Below, piece by piece: positions 7,712-17,468 of a stretch of DNA of 59,442 nt; within the stretch, counting starts at the first letter, position 1, and each line of letters begins with the position of its first letter. The stretch is taken from contig WHTK01000021.1 in NCBI GenBank assembly GCA_009377745.1, forward strand, positions 1-59,442, written 5' to 3'. Origin of the DNA: Dehalococcoidia bacterium (GTDB lineage Bacteria > Chloroflexota > Dehalococcoidia > DSTF01 > WHTK01). Both the position numbers and the translations under genes were made by a program. The notes under the pieces were generated by a model, which ran no database searches, had not been told where the DNA came from, and saw nothing but the letters and a program-made list of their open reading frames with translations.

Positions 7712-8959
7712 ATGGAAGGCAAGGATATTGGGAGGGTGGATGGGTTGGCGCGAAGCGGCAGCGTCCTGCGCTTCGCGATGGGCGTCCTTGGCGCTCTGGG
7801 AATCGCTATGGTCCTGCTGCTGACCTGGAGCCCGGCGCAGCAGGCCTCGGCTCAAACTCCGCCGGGTGGCGGCAGCCGGACGATCTGCTACAACGGCCAG
7901 ACAATGAGCATCCAGGAGTCACAGCTCGGCCAGTATTCCGGCTATACGCCGGGTCCCTGCCAGAACGGCAGCCAGGGTGGCGAAACCTGCAATGACCGCC
8001 AGGCCCTCAACTTTGGCCAGCGCGGCGACTGCGAGTTCCCCCGTTGTGACCAGCAGGGCGCCTCCAACTTCGGCCAGCGCGGCGATTGTGAGTTCCCACG
8101 CTGCAATGAGCCAACCGCCCTAAACTTTGGTCAGCGGGGCAAGTGTGAGCACGAGCAGTGCAACGACCGCGGCGCCATGAACTTTGGCGAGCGCGGTAAA
8201 TGCAAGTACGAGCAATGCAATGACCGCGAAGCCATGAACTTCGGCGAGCGGGGCAAGTGTGAGCACGAGCAGTGCAACGACCGCGGCGCCATGAACTTTG
8301 GCGAGCGCGGTAAATGTAAGCACGAGCAGTGCAATGACCGCGAAGCCATGAACTTCGGCGAGCGGGGCAAGTGCGAGATCGAGAAGTGCCACGACCGTCG
8401 AGCTATGAACTTTGACGAGCGCGGTAAATGCAAGCACGAGCAATGCAATGACCGCGAAGCCATGAACTTCGGCGAGCGGGGCAAGTGCGAGATCGAGAAG
8501 TGCCACGACCGTCGAGCTATGAACTTTGACGAGCGCGGCAAATGCAAGTTCGATGACAAGGACGAGCACGGCCGCAAGGACAAGGACCACGATAAGGATC
8601 ACGATGATGACAAGGATGACAAGACCGTGATCATCATCAAGGAAGCCGCCCCGGTCATCATCGAGCGGCCCGTCATCGTCGAACGTCAGGTCGTCGTCGA
8701 GCAGCCGCCCGTCGTCGTCCAGCGTACCGTGGTACAGGAAGCCCAGGGTGGCGGCGCCACCTCCGTGGTTGCCCCCACGACGGCAACGACCCGCACGATC
8801 ACGGCTCCGGCGGCCGGTGATGGCGGCCTCGCCGGCCCGCACTACAACACTGCCTCGGCAGCCGGCGCCTCGCTGGCTCAGGCCCTCGGCATCGTCCTTG
8901 GCTCGCTCGGCGTCGTGGCTGTCTACAGCTACTTCGCCCGGCGCGCCCGCCGTAATTAG
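7712..8959 (+). CDS. Exported cysteine-repeat protein with C-terminal membrane anchor
   Basis: 415 residues. A signal sequence (hydrophobic core about 25-43, then SPAQQASAQ) is followed by a short linker and ten tandem 19-residue repeats (about 93-282; 7988-8557) of the form CNDREAMNFGERGKCEHEQ, each with two Cys. Next come a Lys/Asp/His-rich stretch (DKDHDKDHDDDKDDK), a Val/Ile-Pro-rich segment and a C-terminal hydrophobic helix ending YFARRARRN, which suggests membrane anchoring with the repeats outside. The repeat resembles the C-x-D-x2-A-x-N-[YF] ... G-x-C motif of some secreted proteins of Bacteroidota and marine microbes; function unknown, disulfide- or metal-based stalk plausible. The start is well supported by AAGGAG 7700-7705. 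No sortase motif is visible. A strong terminator follows. Confidence 0.75.
   Translation: MEGKDIGRVDGLARSGSVLRFAMGVLGALGIAMVLLLTWSPAQQASAQTPPGGGSRTICYNGQTMSIQESQLGQYSGYTPGPCQNGSQGGETCNDRQALNFGQRGDCEFPRCDQQGASNFGQRGDCEFPRCNEPTALNFGQRGKCEHEQCNDRGAMNFGERGKCKYEQCNDREAMNFGERGKCEHEQCNDRGAMNFGERGKCKHEQCNDREAMNFGERGKCEIEKCHDRRAMNFDERGKCKHEQCNDREAMNFGERGKCEIEKCHDRRAMNFDERGKCKFDDKDEHGRKDKDHDKDHDDDKDDKTVIIIKEAAPVIIERPVIVERQVVVEQPPVVVQRTVVQEAQGGGATSVVAPTTATTRTITAPAAGDGGLAGPHYNTASAAGASLAQALGIVLGSLGVVAVYSYFARRARRN
7988..8557 (+). repeat. Ten tandem 57-bp coding repeats
   Basis: Ten uninterrupted units of 57 bp encode a 19-residue Cys-x14-Cys repeat. Units 4-10 are nearly identical at nucleotide level, with two alternating variants (CNDREAMNFGERGKCE and CHDRRAMNFDERGKCK). 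This indicates recent expansion by unequal exchange or slippage. The first three units are more diverged (NFGQRGDCEFPR). Confidence 0.95.
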
Positions 8960-8976
8960 CGATACCGTCTGGCAAA

Positions 8977-9012
8977 CGAAAGAGAGGTGGCCAAATCGCC
9001 ACCTCTCTTTCG
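8977..9012. terminator. Bidirectional terminator between convergent genes
   Basis: A 15-bp perfect inverted repeat, CGAAAGAGAGGTGGC and its complement, with a 6-base loop. The stem carries A-rich and T-rich ends on both strands. It lies between the convergent Cys-repeat gene and the methyltransferase gene. Confidence 0.85.
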
Positions 9013-9014
9013 AT

Positions 9015-9599
9015 CTATAGCCCGTCTTCCTCACCTGCCAGCCTCGGCACCTTGATCGCCCGCACAACAACGTAGCCCTTGGATCGCGCCACGGTCTCGA
9101 CGTTGCCGAAGACCTCCTCGATCTCGTGCTTCAGGCTCAGCAGCCGGTTGATCACCATGAATAGCTGCCCGCGCGGCTTCAGCACCTTGTACGCGCTTGC
9201 CACGAAGTCGTCCAGCACCTCGCGGCCGCTGTGAGTAGGCGGGTTGCTCACCACCACGTCAAAGCGCGATTTCGGCGGTAGGTCGTGGGTGCCGTCGCCC
9301 AGTACCACCCTGGCGTTAGTCACACCGTTGAGCTGGAGGTTTCGCTCTGCCAATCGGGTTGCCCGGATGTCGGAATCGACCAGCACCGCTTCGCCCTTGG
9401 CCGCCAGCTTGGCCGCCACAATGCCGATCGATCCGTAGCCGCACCCCAGCTCCAGCACCCGCGCCGTCGGCGACACCCGCATCACCTCGATCAGCAACCG
9501 CGAGCCGGGGTCGAGACCCTTGTGCGCGAACACCCCCGCCTGGGTTGCCAAACGCAGCTCGAAGTCGCGTACCTTCTCGGTGATCAAGGCCTTCGCCAT
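9015..9599 (-). CDS. RsmC-like class I SAM-dependent methyltransferase
   Basis: 194 residues from the ATG at 9599. The SAM-binding motif I is LELGCGYGSIGIVAAK, and the NPP motif typical of N-methyltransferases acting on nucleic acid bases is in VVVSNPPTHSG. These match the C-terminal catalytic half of 16S rRNA G1207 N2-methyltransferase (RsmC) and its short single-domain relatives. The frame stays open upstream to 9749, but that extension encodes a dispersed hairpin repeat (9652-9675), so the internal start MAKALITEKV is chosen. The ribosome binding site is weak (GATGGGG). The rRNA target is inferred from the family and not proven. Confidence 0.75.
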   Translation of the reverse strand: MAKALITEKVRDFELRLATQAGVFAHKGLDPGSRLLIEVMRVSPTARVLELGCGYGSIGIVAAKLAAKGEAVLVDSDIRATRLAERNLQLNGVTNARVVLGDGTHDLPPKSRFDVVVSNPPTHSGREVLDDFVASAYKVLKPRGQLFMVINRLLSLKHEIEEVFGNVETVARSKGYVVVRAIKVPRLAGEEDGL

Positions 9600-9681
9600 C
9601 GCCCCATCTTCACTCTTGGCGCCCGCCCTTGTCGAACGAGTATCTGCATTCCGAGGCACGAGAATCTTGTGAGGACCAGCG

Positions 9682-10245
9682 CTACTTGAGCCCGGCGCCT
9701 CCGGTAACGGGCGGTCTGACTTCCGACGGAGTGCTCGAAAAGCCGCCATCGACTGGCGGTATTGGTAGAACTACCGTGCCTATTACGACGTTAGCTGACT
9801 CCGTTTCCCATTGAATCGGTGGCGAGCTGCTGGCTGTCACCCCAATCTGCCCTGGGAAAAAGAGAAGGATGCCGACGTCGTCGCCTTGCTGACAGTCGTT
9901 CGAAATCACGACCGTGATCTCCGCCTGGCCGCCTTGGGTTGTAGCTTCGGCGCACGGTCCCGCTGGGTCGGGTCGACTAGAAGTCGGGTTGCGCCGCCTT
10001 CGGACCTCGACGCGTGAACCGTCTGGTGCTAGTTGACCCTGCACCAGGGTTGCACGGAACCCCATTTCCACTCGCATCCTGTAAGTGGTTGTCGCCGGCT
10101 GTGCGGTTTGAGCCTCTGCGATCATCACTAGCGAGGTGGCGGACAAGATCGAACAGACACCTACGAAGGCCAAACGGAGCAAGGGCCAATTGGCCGTCGC
10201 TTCGACTTTACTTATTAACCTGCAAATACTGAACTCACGTAGCAT
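9682..10245 (-). CDS. Exported protein of unknown function
   Basis: 187 residues starting at the ATG at 10245 (AAAGG 8 bases upstream). An N-terminal hydrophobic segment (about 22-45, ending MIAEAQTAQ) looks like a signal peptide. The mature part is a beta-rich stretch with ITVVISNDCQQGDDVGILLF and a Pro/Gly-rich end (PPVTGGAGLK). Two Cys residues could form a disulfide. No family recognised. Base composition is less C-biased at third positions than in neighbouring housekeeping genes. It stands alone between the methyltransferase and the divergent MmgE/PrpD gene. Confidence 0.6.
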   Translation of the reverse strand: MLREFSICRLISKVEATANWPLLRLAFVGVCSILSATSLVMIAEAQTAQPATTTYRMRVEMGFRATLVQGQLAPDGSRVEVRRRRNPTSSRPDPAGPCAEATTQGGQAEITVVISNDCQQGDDVGILLFFPGQIGVTASSSPPIQWETESANVVIGTVVLPIPPVDGGFSSTPSEVRPPVTGGAGLK

Positions 10246-10382
10246 AGTCTCGACCTTTCAACCGCTTCCGTAGAAATGCAAGGCCCATCAATGATAGCCC
10301 GCAAAGATGCTTCCCATTCCCAGAAACGTTAAAGATCCCCCGCGTTGCGCCTCCGCACCCCGTCCTCTACGATGCCAACGCT

Positions 10383-11711
10383 ATGGGAATAACCACGGAC
10401 ATCGCCAAATTCGCCGTCTCCACCTCCATTGAGGACCTGCCCGCCAACGTCCTCCATGAGGCCAAGCGCGACGTGATCAACGTCATCGGCTGCGCCGTCT
10501 ACTCTGCCCGCGACCCCTCGCTGCGCATCATCCTCGATGTCTTCGCGGCCGAAGGCGGTAAACCGCGCGCCTCGATCTGGGGCACGGACCGCCGAGTCTC
10601 GCTCCAGCAGGCCGCCCTCGCCAACGGCTACACCGGCCACCTGGAGGACTATGACGATACTCACTTCCCCACTGTCCTCCACCCCTCGTCGCCCACCGTC
10701 CCGGCCGCCTACGCTGTCGCCGAAGACCTGGGCCTCAGTGGCCGGCAGCTCCTTTACGCCACCGCCCTCGGCATCGAGCTCTCCTGCCGCGTCGCCCTCG
10801 CCGTCCACCCCTGGCACTACGACGAAGGCTGGCACATCACCGGCACCATGGGCGTCTTCGGCCCCGCCATCGCCGCGGGCCTCCTCCTCGGCCTCGATCA
10901 ACCCAAGATGGTCGCCTGTCTCGGCATCGGCGGCACCCAGGCCGCCGGCGTCCGCGAGGTCTTCGGCTCCATGACCAAGCCCTTCCACGCCGGCCGCGCG
11001 GCTGCCGCCGGCCTCATATCGGCCCAGCTCGCCGCCGGCGGCTTTACCTCCACAGAGCAGATCTTCGAGGGCCGCCGCGGTGTCGCCGCCGTCCTCTCAG
11101 CCGAATCCGACCTCTCCCGCATCACCGAGGGCCTTGGCGACCGCTGGGAGATCTTCAACAACGGCCTCAAGCCCTACGCTTGCGGGGTCGTCAACCACCC
11201 CATCATCGATGCCTGCAAGGCCCTTCGCGCCCGCGGCGTCGACGCCGGCGCCATCGAGTCGATCGAGGCCGAGGTACACCCGCTCGTCCCAGAGCTGGTC
11301 AGCATCAAGGACCCCAAGATCGGCCTCGAAGGCAAGTTCAGCGTCTATCACTGCATTGCCATCGGCCTGCGTCACGGCGCGGCTTTCCCGGCCCAATTCT
11401 CCGACGCCGAGGCCGCCGACCCCGCCAACACCCCTATCCGACACGCCGTCACGCTCGTCAAGAACGAGAGTTTTGAGGAGGACGAGGCCGTTGTCCGGCT
11501 CACGCTCAAGGACGGCACGAAGCTGGAGGAGCGGGTCGAGCACGCAACCGGCGCGCCCCAGAACCCCCTCACGGACGCCCCCCTGACGGAGAAATTCCTC
11601 GAGCTCGCCACACCCACCCTCGGTGAGTCCGGCGCCAAAGCCCTCCTCGACCGTCTCTGGCGCCTCGATGAGGCGCCCAACCTCAGCGGCGTCTTCGCCA
11701 ATGGCGCCTGA
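10383..11711 (+). CDS. MmgE/PrpD family protein
   Basis: 442 residues, full length. Recognisable segments are VINVIGCAVYSARDPS, ANGYTGHLEDYDDTH, HPSSPTVPAAYAVAEDL, HITGTMGVFGPAIAAG and the C-terminal domain with KPYACGVVNHPIIDA and EGKFSVYHCIAIGL. Members include 2-methylcitrate dehydratase, cis-aconitate decarboxylase and several undefined hydro-lyases. The HxxxD-like region and the Lys/His pocket are present, but substrate cannot be predicted, and no other methylcitrate gene lies nearby. It is a single-gene unit with upstream DNA poor in repeats. A tandem R1 array follows its stop codon. Confidence 0.85.
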   Translation: MGITTDIAKFAVSTSIEDLPANVLHEAKRDVINVIGCAVYSARDPSLRIILDVFAAEGGKPRASIWGTDRRVSLQQAALANGYTGHLEDYDDTHFPTVLHPSSPTVPAAYAVAEDLGLSGRQLLYATALGIELSCRVALAVHPWHYDEGWHITGTMGVFGPAIAAGLLLGLDQPKMVACLGIGGTQAAGVREVFGSMTKPFHAGRAAAAGLISAQLAAGGFTSTEQIFEGRRGVAAVLSAESDLSRITEGLGDRWEIFNNGLKPYACGVVNHPIIDACKALRARGVDAGAIESIEAEVHPLVPELVSIKDPKIGLEGKFSVYHCIAIGLRHGAAFPAQFSDAEAADPANTPIRHAVTLVKNESFEEDEAVVRLTLKDGTKLEERVEHATGAPQNPLTDAPLTEKFLELATPTLGESGAKALLDRLWRLDEAPNLSGVFANGA

Positions 11712-11926
11712 CGCCCTTCGCTGGTAACTACAATCGGCCAGTGGTGCCGTCAGGCTGCTTCTTGCCCATGAGCCTACGCGGAATCTGTCCTTGCGAGGCC
11801 ATCGCCCACAGGCGAGGCCGTGGCAACCATCGCCCACAGGCGAGGCCGTGGCAACCATCGCCCACAGGCGAGGCCGTGGCAACCTTTGATCGCTCGTAGG
11901 CTCGACTCCCCGGCGTTAGTGGAGTC
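11712..11926. repeat. R1 repeat with an internal 28-bp unit amplified three times
   Basis: Within an R1 copy at 11791-11889, the 28-bp unit starting CATCGCCCACAGGCGAGGCC is present three times in perfect tandem (11800-11827, 11828-11855, 11856-11883) before the usual CTTTGATC end. No gene is visible. Confidence 0.9.
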
Positions 11927-12918
11927 CTAAGCTGCCTCTACAGCCTCCGTGCGTCGGCCCAGCGCCCGCGGCAAGTCGCCCTCATCCCACGAGATCAGCA
12001 GCTGCGCCGCCACGAAGATCGAGCTGTAAGTGCCGCTAACCAGGCCGATCAGCATTATCACCAGGAACTCCCGGATTGTCGCGCCACCCAGCAGGATCAG
12101 CGCCACCAGCGTCAGCACCACCGTGATCGAAGTGTTTAGCGACCGGCCCAGCGTCTGGTTTAGGCTCGCGTTCACCGCGTCCGCCATCTCCACGTGGTAG
12201 CCCGCCGCCTCCGAACGTCGCACATTCTCGCGCACCCGGTCGAAGACCACGATTGAGTCATGCACGCTGAAGCCGATGATTGTCAGCATCGCCGTGATGA
12301 ACAGCGTATCGATCTCGAAGTCGAAGAAGCGGCCTAAGAGAGACGCCGCCCCCATCACGAGCACGACGTCATGGCCCAGCGCCACGATGGTGCACGCCCC
12401 CAGCCGGAACGCGTTCGGCACCGCCGCGAAGGACAGCGTGATATAAACCAGGATCGCCAGCGATGCTACGACCACGGCGATCGCCGCGTTCCGCCCAATA
12501 TCGGACGACACCGACGGCGACACGGATGAGAACTCCAGGAAGCGGTTGGTCACGTCGCCATCCCCGTCGACCAGCGGCCCGAAGCGGTCCTGCAGCGCCG
12601 CCTCCAGGTTCTCTCTTTCGGAGGGTAGGGACGGCCCGATCGGCTTGATACTGCCCGCCCCCTCGATTAGCTCTGTCCTGATAATGTAGCGGCCGTCCGT
12701 CGCCGTCTGGATGCGTGCGTTCTCGTGGCCAAGCTCAGCGATAGCTGCCCTCAGGTCGCTCTGCTCAACCTCGTTGGCGAAGCGCACCGTCATCGTCGTG
12801 CCGCTGCTGAACTCGATGCCGGTCTTGAGGCCTCCGGGCAGCACCAGCGAGATCAGCCCCGGCACCATGATCAACAAGGAGATGACATAAAACAGGTTGC
12901 GTTTGCCGACGAAGTCAA

Positions 12919-12922
<4 letters not shown>
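11927..12922 (-). CDS. secF: Protein translocase subunit SecF
   Basis: 331 residues with a first transmembrane helix (about 8-28), the periplasmic region starting GIEFSSGTTMTVRF and the five-helix SecF core including GHDVVLVMGAASLL, GFSVHDSIVVFDRVREN, SLNQTLGRSLNTSITV and LVSGTYSSIFVAAQLL. SecF forms the SecDF complex, which uses the proton gradient to help pull translocated proteins out of SecYEG. Its ATG overlaps the secD stop by 4 bp and it is the last gene of yajC-secD-secF. The C-terminus is normal. Confidence 0.96.
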
Positions 12923-14477
<1,555 letters not shown>

Positions 14478-14481
<4 letters not shown>

Positions 14482-14810
14482 GATCTGCCCTTCTGCTCAG
14501 ACGGCTGCTTTTCAGCCGCGATGTCGTTACGCCCCGCTGATAGCCGCTCCAGGATCGCCCCCGGCAGCGCCGTAACCAGGACGCCGTCAGCCAACTCCAG
14601 CGTGATCCGCGGCTGGCCGCTCTCTGGCACCTGAATGTCCCGGATCGTCGCGACGAAGTTGGACGTCGTCAGGACCTCGTCGCCGGCTCGCAAGTCGCGC
14701 ATCTGCTTCTTGTGCTTGTCGCGCGCTTTCTGGTCCGGCCGCCAGAACATTAGATAAAACCCAATGACCACGCCGACAATCAGCGCCGACATCAGCTCCG
14801 CGTCATTCAT
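14478..14810 (-). CDS. yajC: Preprotein translocase subunit YajC
   Basis: 110 residues from MNDAELMSALIVGVVIGFYL: one membrane helix, then the family motif FWRPDQKARDKHKKQMRDLR and GDEVLTTSNFVATI. YajC associates with SecDF at the inner membrane. The frame is open upstream to 14942, but that part is the repeat-derived 3' end of the preceding gene read in another frame, so the start at 14810 is preferred. Its likely Shine-Dalgarno sequence, GGGGAGAGGTAAGGGG, is the outer end of the R4 inverted repeat at 14824-14868, so repeat DNA supplies this gene's translation signal. It overlaps the end of the cca-DUF559 gene by 8 bp. Confidence 0.9.
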
Positions 14811-16842
14811 CCCGCGTCCCCTTACCTCTCCCCTGCCGCGCTTCTTCCTCTCCGTTGACGGAGGGGGACTGACCCGAGTCGCCTGACAATGCATGTCGGA
14901 TCTGGCCAAGAACCGGTTCGAGGTCGTCAAAGATTTGTTCATTCGAGAATTGCAGCACGCGCAAATCCAGGCTTTCCAGAAGATCCTGCCTGATCTTGGC
15001 TTCGAGCTTGGTGAGATCGTGGATCGTCCCGTCTACTTCGACCACTAGCTTTGCCTTCGGACAATAGAAGTCGACGATGAACCGGTCAATTGCATGTTGC
15101 CGCCTGAAGTGAAATCCCAGAGCGCCTCGCCGCAGTGCTTGCCATAGCCGGTCCTCTGCTGCCGTTGGTCTGTGTCTGAACTCTCGCGCAATGGGCTTCA
15201 GCCGCTCCCAAAGTTGTGACCTTGTTGGCCAGCGCGCCTCAACCTCGGCACTTCCCCTCTCCACAGGCGGAGCGCCAGCTTCCCCGCTCTCCTTCAGAGG
15301 AGCGTCGGCTTTCCCCCGCTCCTCCAGAGGAGAGGGAGCAGGGGGAGAGGTCATCACACGCTTCGCGTAGGATAGCGCTTCTTCTCTTGTACGCACCTCT
15401 CCCGCGCCGATCGCCTCATCCACCGCAGCCAACACCCGGCCCAGCTCCGGCCCCGGCGTCATCCCCAGCGCCTCGATCAGGTCATCGCCCGTCACCAGCC
15501 GCGCCGCCTTCCGCGCCTTGATGTGCTCCTGACCACGTTCCAGCAGATAGCTCACGAACGCCACGTGCGTGCGCCATCGCTCTCGCGTCAGGCGTGGTCC
15601 GGCGGCAGCCGATCCATCGGCTAGCATCAACAGCAGGCAGGCAGGCGCCGCGTCGCCCAAGTCACGATAGAACCGGTAGAGCGCCCGCGCGCTCGGAGGC
15701 TCCCCTCGCGCCGAGAGCATCGTCGGCCGCAAATGCTCTTCGACCAGCAGCGCCACAAACTTCGTCTCCCTGCTGCCGAAGCGTAATCGCTCGCAGATTC
15801 GCGCTGCCTTCTCTGCCCCCAGCTCGGGGTGTCCCAGGAAGTGAATGCGCCCGTCCGCGTCGATGCCCTTGGTCTCCGGCTTCGACACGTCGTGCAGCAA
15901 CCCCGCCAACTTCAGCAGCACCCGCCGGCTGTGCCCGCCGGCGTCCTCATCCAGATACTCGCGCAGCGGATACCAGGCCAGCGCCTCTCGCAGCTCGACC
16001 TTCAGCCGCGCCGGCGTATTCGGGGCCTTATCGTCCTCCAGCATGGCGTCCAGCGCCGCCAGCGTCTCCACGCTGTGGTCGAAGACGTCCCAATAGTGGT
16101 GCTCGCCCGGCTGCCCCACTCCCTTCGCCGGCATCAGCTCGGGCAGCGCCTGCTCCAGCAGACCCAGCGCGTCCATCAGGCGCACGGCCTCGGCGGCGCG
16201 GTCCGTGGCCAGCATCCGCGTCAGCTCCTCGCGCTGCCGCTCCGCCGCTGATGTCGTTATCCCTCCGGCATGGCGCTTGATCGCCTCAGCCGTTTCCTTC
16301 TCAATCTCGAACCCTAGCTCGATGGCCAAGCGCACCGCCCGCAGCGTCCGCAAGGGGTCTTCACGCAGATTCGACTCATTGACCATCCGCAGCAGCCGCG
16401 CCTCGATGTCCGCCTGCCCGCCCGCCAGGTCGATGACCTCGCCCAGCGTTGCGTCTATCTCCACCGGCGCCGCCATCGCGTTCACCGTGAAGTCGCGCCG
16501 CCTCAAGTCAGCCTCGATGCTGCTCTCGACCTGCCCCACATCGATGCTCTTCACCACGTCCATCTCCAGCGCGACCCGCCATTGCCCGCGCTCCGCGTCC
16601 AGCGCGAAGGCGCGCCCGCCCAGCGATATTGCCAGCTTCTCCGCCACGTCCCTTGCGTCTCCGCTCGTCACGAAATCGAGGTCGGAGGGCCGCGATCCTC
16701 TCAGCAGGTCCCGCACCGCGCCGCCGGCCAGCCATGCCTCGGACGCGGCTTCACGGACGGTGCGCAGGATCGCCTGCTGATCACCGTCTACCTGGAGCCG
16801 GGTTGGATGTCTGGGCTGCTCAGTCAAAGCGGGGGAGCTCAT
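14803..16842 (-). CDS. cca: CCA-adding enzyme fused to a DUF559 nuclease-like domain
   Basis: 679 residues from the ATG at 16842 (an upstream ATG at 16890 is also possible). The N-terminal part is a class II nucleotidyltransferase: AWLAGGAVRDLLRG, the metal-binding DLDF and RRRDFTVNAMA, followed by the tRNA-binding head and an HD-type domain with LAGLLHDVSKPETKG. It adds or repairs the tRNA 3' CCA end. The enzyme proper ends near YAKRVM (15355). After it come about 40 Pro/Glu-rich residues made of R4 repeats, then a complete DUF559 domain (15230-14890; FHFRRQHAIDRFIVDFYC, KLVVEVDGTIHD, RVLQFSNEQIF), a PD-(D/E)xK/Vsr-like endonuclease fold, and a repeat-coded tail. The fusion is in frame. Whether DUF559 is cleaved off, or translated separately from the ATG at 15354, is open. 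Confidence 0.88.
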   Translation of the reverse strand: MSSPALTEQPRHPTRLQVDGDQQAILRTVREAASEAWLAGGAVRDLLRGSRPSDLDFVTSGDARDVAEKLAISLGGRAFALDAERGQWRVALEMDVVKSIDVGQVESSIEADLRRRDFTVNAMAAPVEIDATLGEVIDLAGGQADIEARLLRMVNESNLREDPLRTLRAVRLAIELGFEIEKETAEAIKRHAGGITTSAAERQREELTRMLATDRAAEAVRLMDALGLLEQALPELMPAKGVGQPGEHHYWDVFDHSVETLAALDAMLEDDKAPNTPARLKVELREALAWYPLREYLDEDAGGHSRRVLLKLAGLLHDVSKPETKGIDADGRIHFLGHPELGAEKAARICERLRFGSRETKFVALLVEEHLRPTMLSARGEPPSARALYRFYRDLGDAAPACLLLMLADGSAAAGPRLTRERWRTHVAFVSYLLERGQEHIKARKAARLVTGDDLIEALGMTPGPELGRVLAAVDEAIGAGEVRTREEALSYAKRVMTSPPAPSPLEERGKADAPLKESGEAGAPPVERGSAEVEARWPTRSQLWERLKPIAREFRHRPTAAEDRLWQALRRGALGFHFRRQHAIDRFIVDFYCPKAKLVVEVDGTIHDLTKLEAKIRQDLLESLDLRVLQFSNEQIFDDLEPVLGQIRHALSGDSGQSPSVNGEEEARQGRGKGTRDE
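14824..15351 (-). mobile_element. Putative DUF559 element bounded by inverted R4 repeats
   Basis: On the plus strand, 14824-14868 begins ACCTCTCCCCTGC and runs into CTCTCCGTTGACGGAGGGGG. The other end, 15312-15351, reads in reverse complement ACCTCTCCCCCTGC then CTCTCCTCTGGAGGAGCGGG. The two ends are therefore inverted copies of the dispersed R4 repeat enclosing a DUF559 nuclease frame. Two further R4-like hairpins lie just inside the right end (15251-15300). Copies of R4 without the gene occur at 25242, 33476, 36085, 37718, 39115, 39682 and 42849. This is the architecture of a nuclease-carrying unit plus non-autonomous copies. Mobility is inference. Confidence 0.55.
15240..15351. repeat. Three consecutive R4-like hairpins in the cca-DUF559 linker
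   Basis: Three related hairpins follow one another: CCCCTCTCCACAGGCGGAGC (15254-15273), CCCGCTCTCCTTCAGAGGAG (15283-15302) and CCCCGCTCCTCCAGAGGAGA (15314-15333). All are read in frame and encode the Pro/Glu/Ser-rich linker (PPAPSPLEERG, APLKESGEAG, APPVERGSAE) between the CCA enzyme and DUF559. Confidence 0.8.
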
Positions 16843-16916
16843 GGAAGCGCGGGCACGCCATACAACGCCGCCAAGCGGCCGCGCCGTCATCGGACGGCAG
16901 GGCCGTTGTCAGGCTG

Positions 16917-17468
16917 TTAGTGCCCGGCCGTGACCTCCTCCTCCTCGCCCGCCTCGCCGTCCTCCGCGGGCCCGTAGACTGTCAGCTTGTCGATGCTATC
17001 GAGATAATCGAAATAAAGGATGCCGTTGAGGTGGTCCACCTCGTGCTCAATTGCCTCCGCGAACAGTCCGCCCGCCGTGTAGCGCACCGGCCGCCCGTCG
17101 CGGTTCTGCCCCTTGACCACCACCTTCTCCGACCGCGGCACCTCGTCCGACCGGTAGTTGGGCAGCGAGAGGCAGCCCTCGGTGCAGAGCCGCGTGCCGC
17201 TCCGCTTGACGATCTCCGGGTTGATCAGCACGATGAGGCCCGGGCTGGAGTCCTGCGCCGATCTCATATCGGGGTCGTTGGCGTGGATCACGCAGATCCG
17301 CAGCGCCACGCCGACCTGAGTCGCCGCCAGGCCGACGCCCGGCGCGTCGTACATCGTCTCGATCATGTCGTCGATCAGCTTCTGGATCGACGCATCGATC
17401 TTCTTGATCTTCTTTGTTTTCTGCCGCAGTACCGGTTCAGGCACCTTGACGATGGGCAGGATGGCCAT
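16917..17468 (-). CDS. def: Peptide deformylase
   Basis: 183 residues. All three family motifs are intact: motif 1 GVGLAATQ (44-51), motif 2 EGCLSLP with the metal ligand C99, and motif 3 HEVDHLNG with H142, E143 and H146. The enzyme removes the formyl group from nascent N-terminal Met using Fe2+ or Zn2+. The C-terminal tail (GEAGEEEEVTAGH) is acidic and unconserved. A GAGG about 10 bases upstream supports the ATG at 17468. It lies 74 bases before the cca start on the same strand and may share its transcript. Confidence 0.96.
   Translation of the reverse strand: MAILPIVKVPEPVLRQKTKKIKKIDASIQKLIDDMIETMYDAPGVGLAATQVGVALRICVIHANDPDMRSAQDSSPGLIVLINPEIVKRSGTRLCTEGCLSLPNYRSDEVPRSEKVVVKGQNRDGRPVRYTAGGLFAEAIEHEVDHLNGILYFDYLDSIDKLTVYGPAEDGEAGEEEEVTAGH

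Noticed and set aside
7988..8557. CRISPR-like array
   Set aside because: The 57-bp repeats are contiguous, without spacers, and encode a protein.
9600..9749. 50-codon N-terminal extension of the methyltransferase gene
   Set aside because: Encodes a dispersed hairpin sequence; the family homology starts at MAKALITEKV.
11800..11883. CRISPR-like 28-bp repeats
   Set aside because: Direct tandem copies without spacers inside an R1 element; no cas genes.
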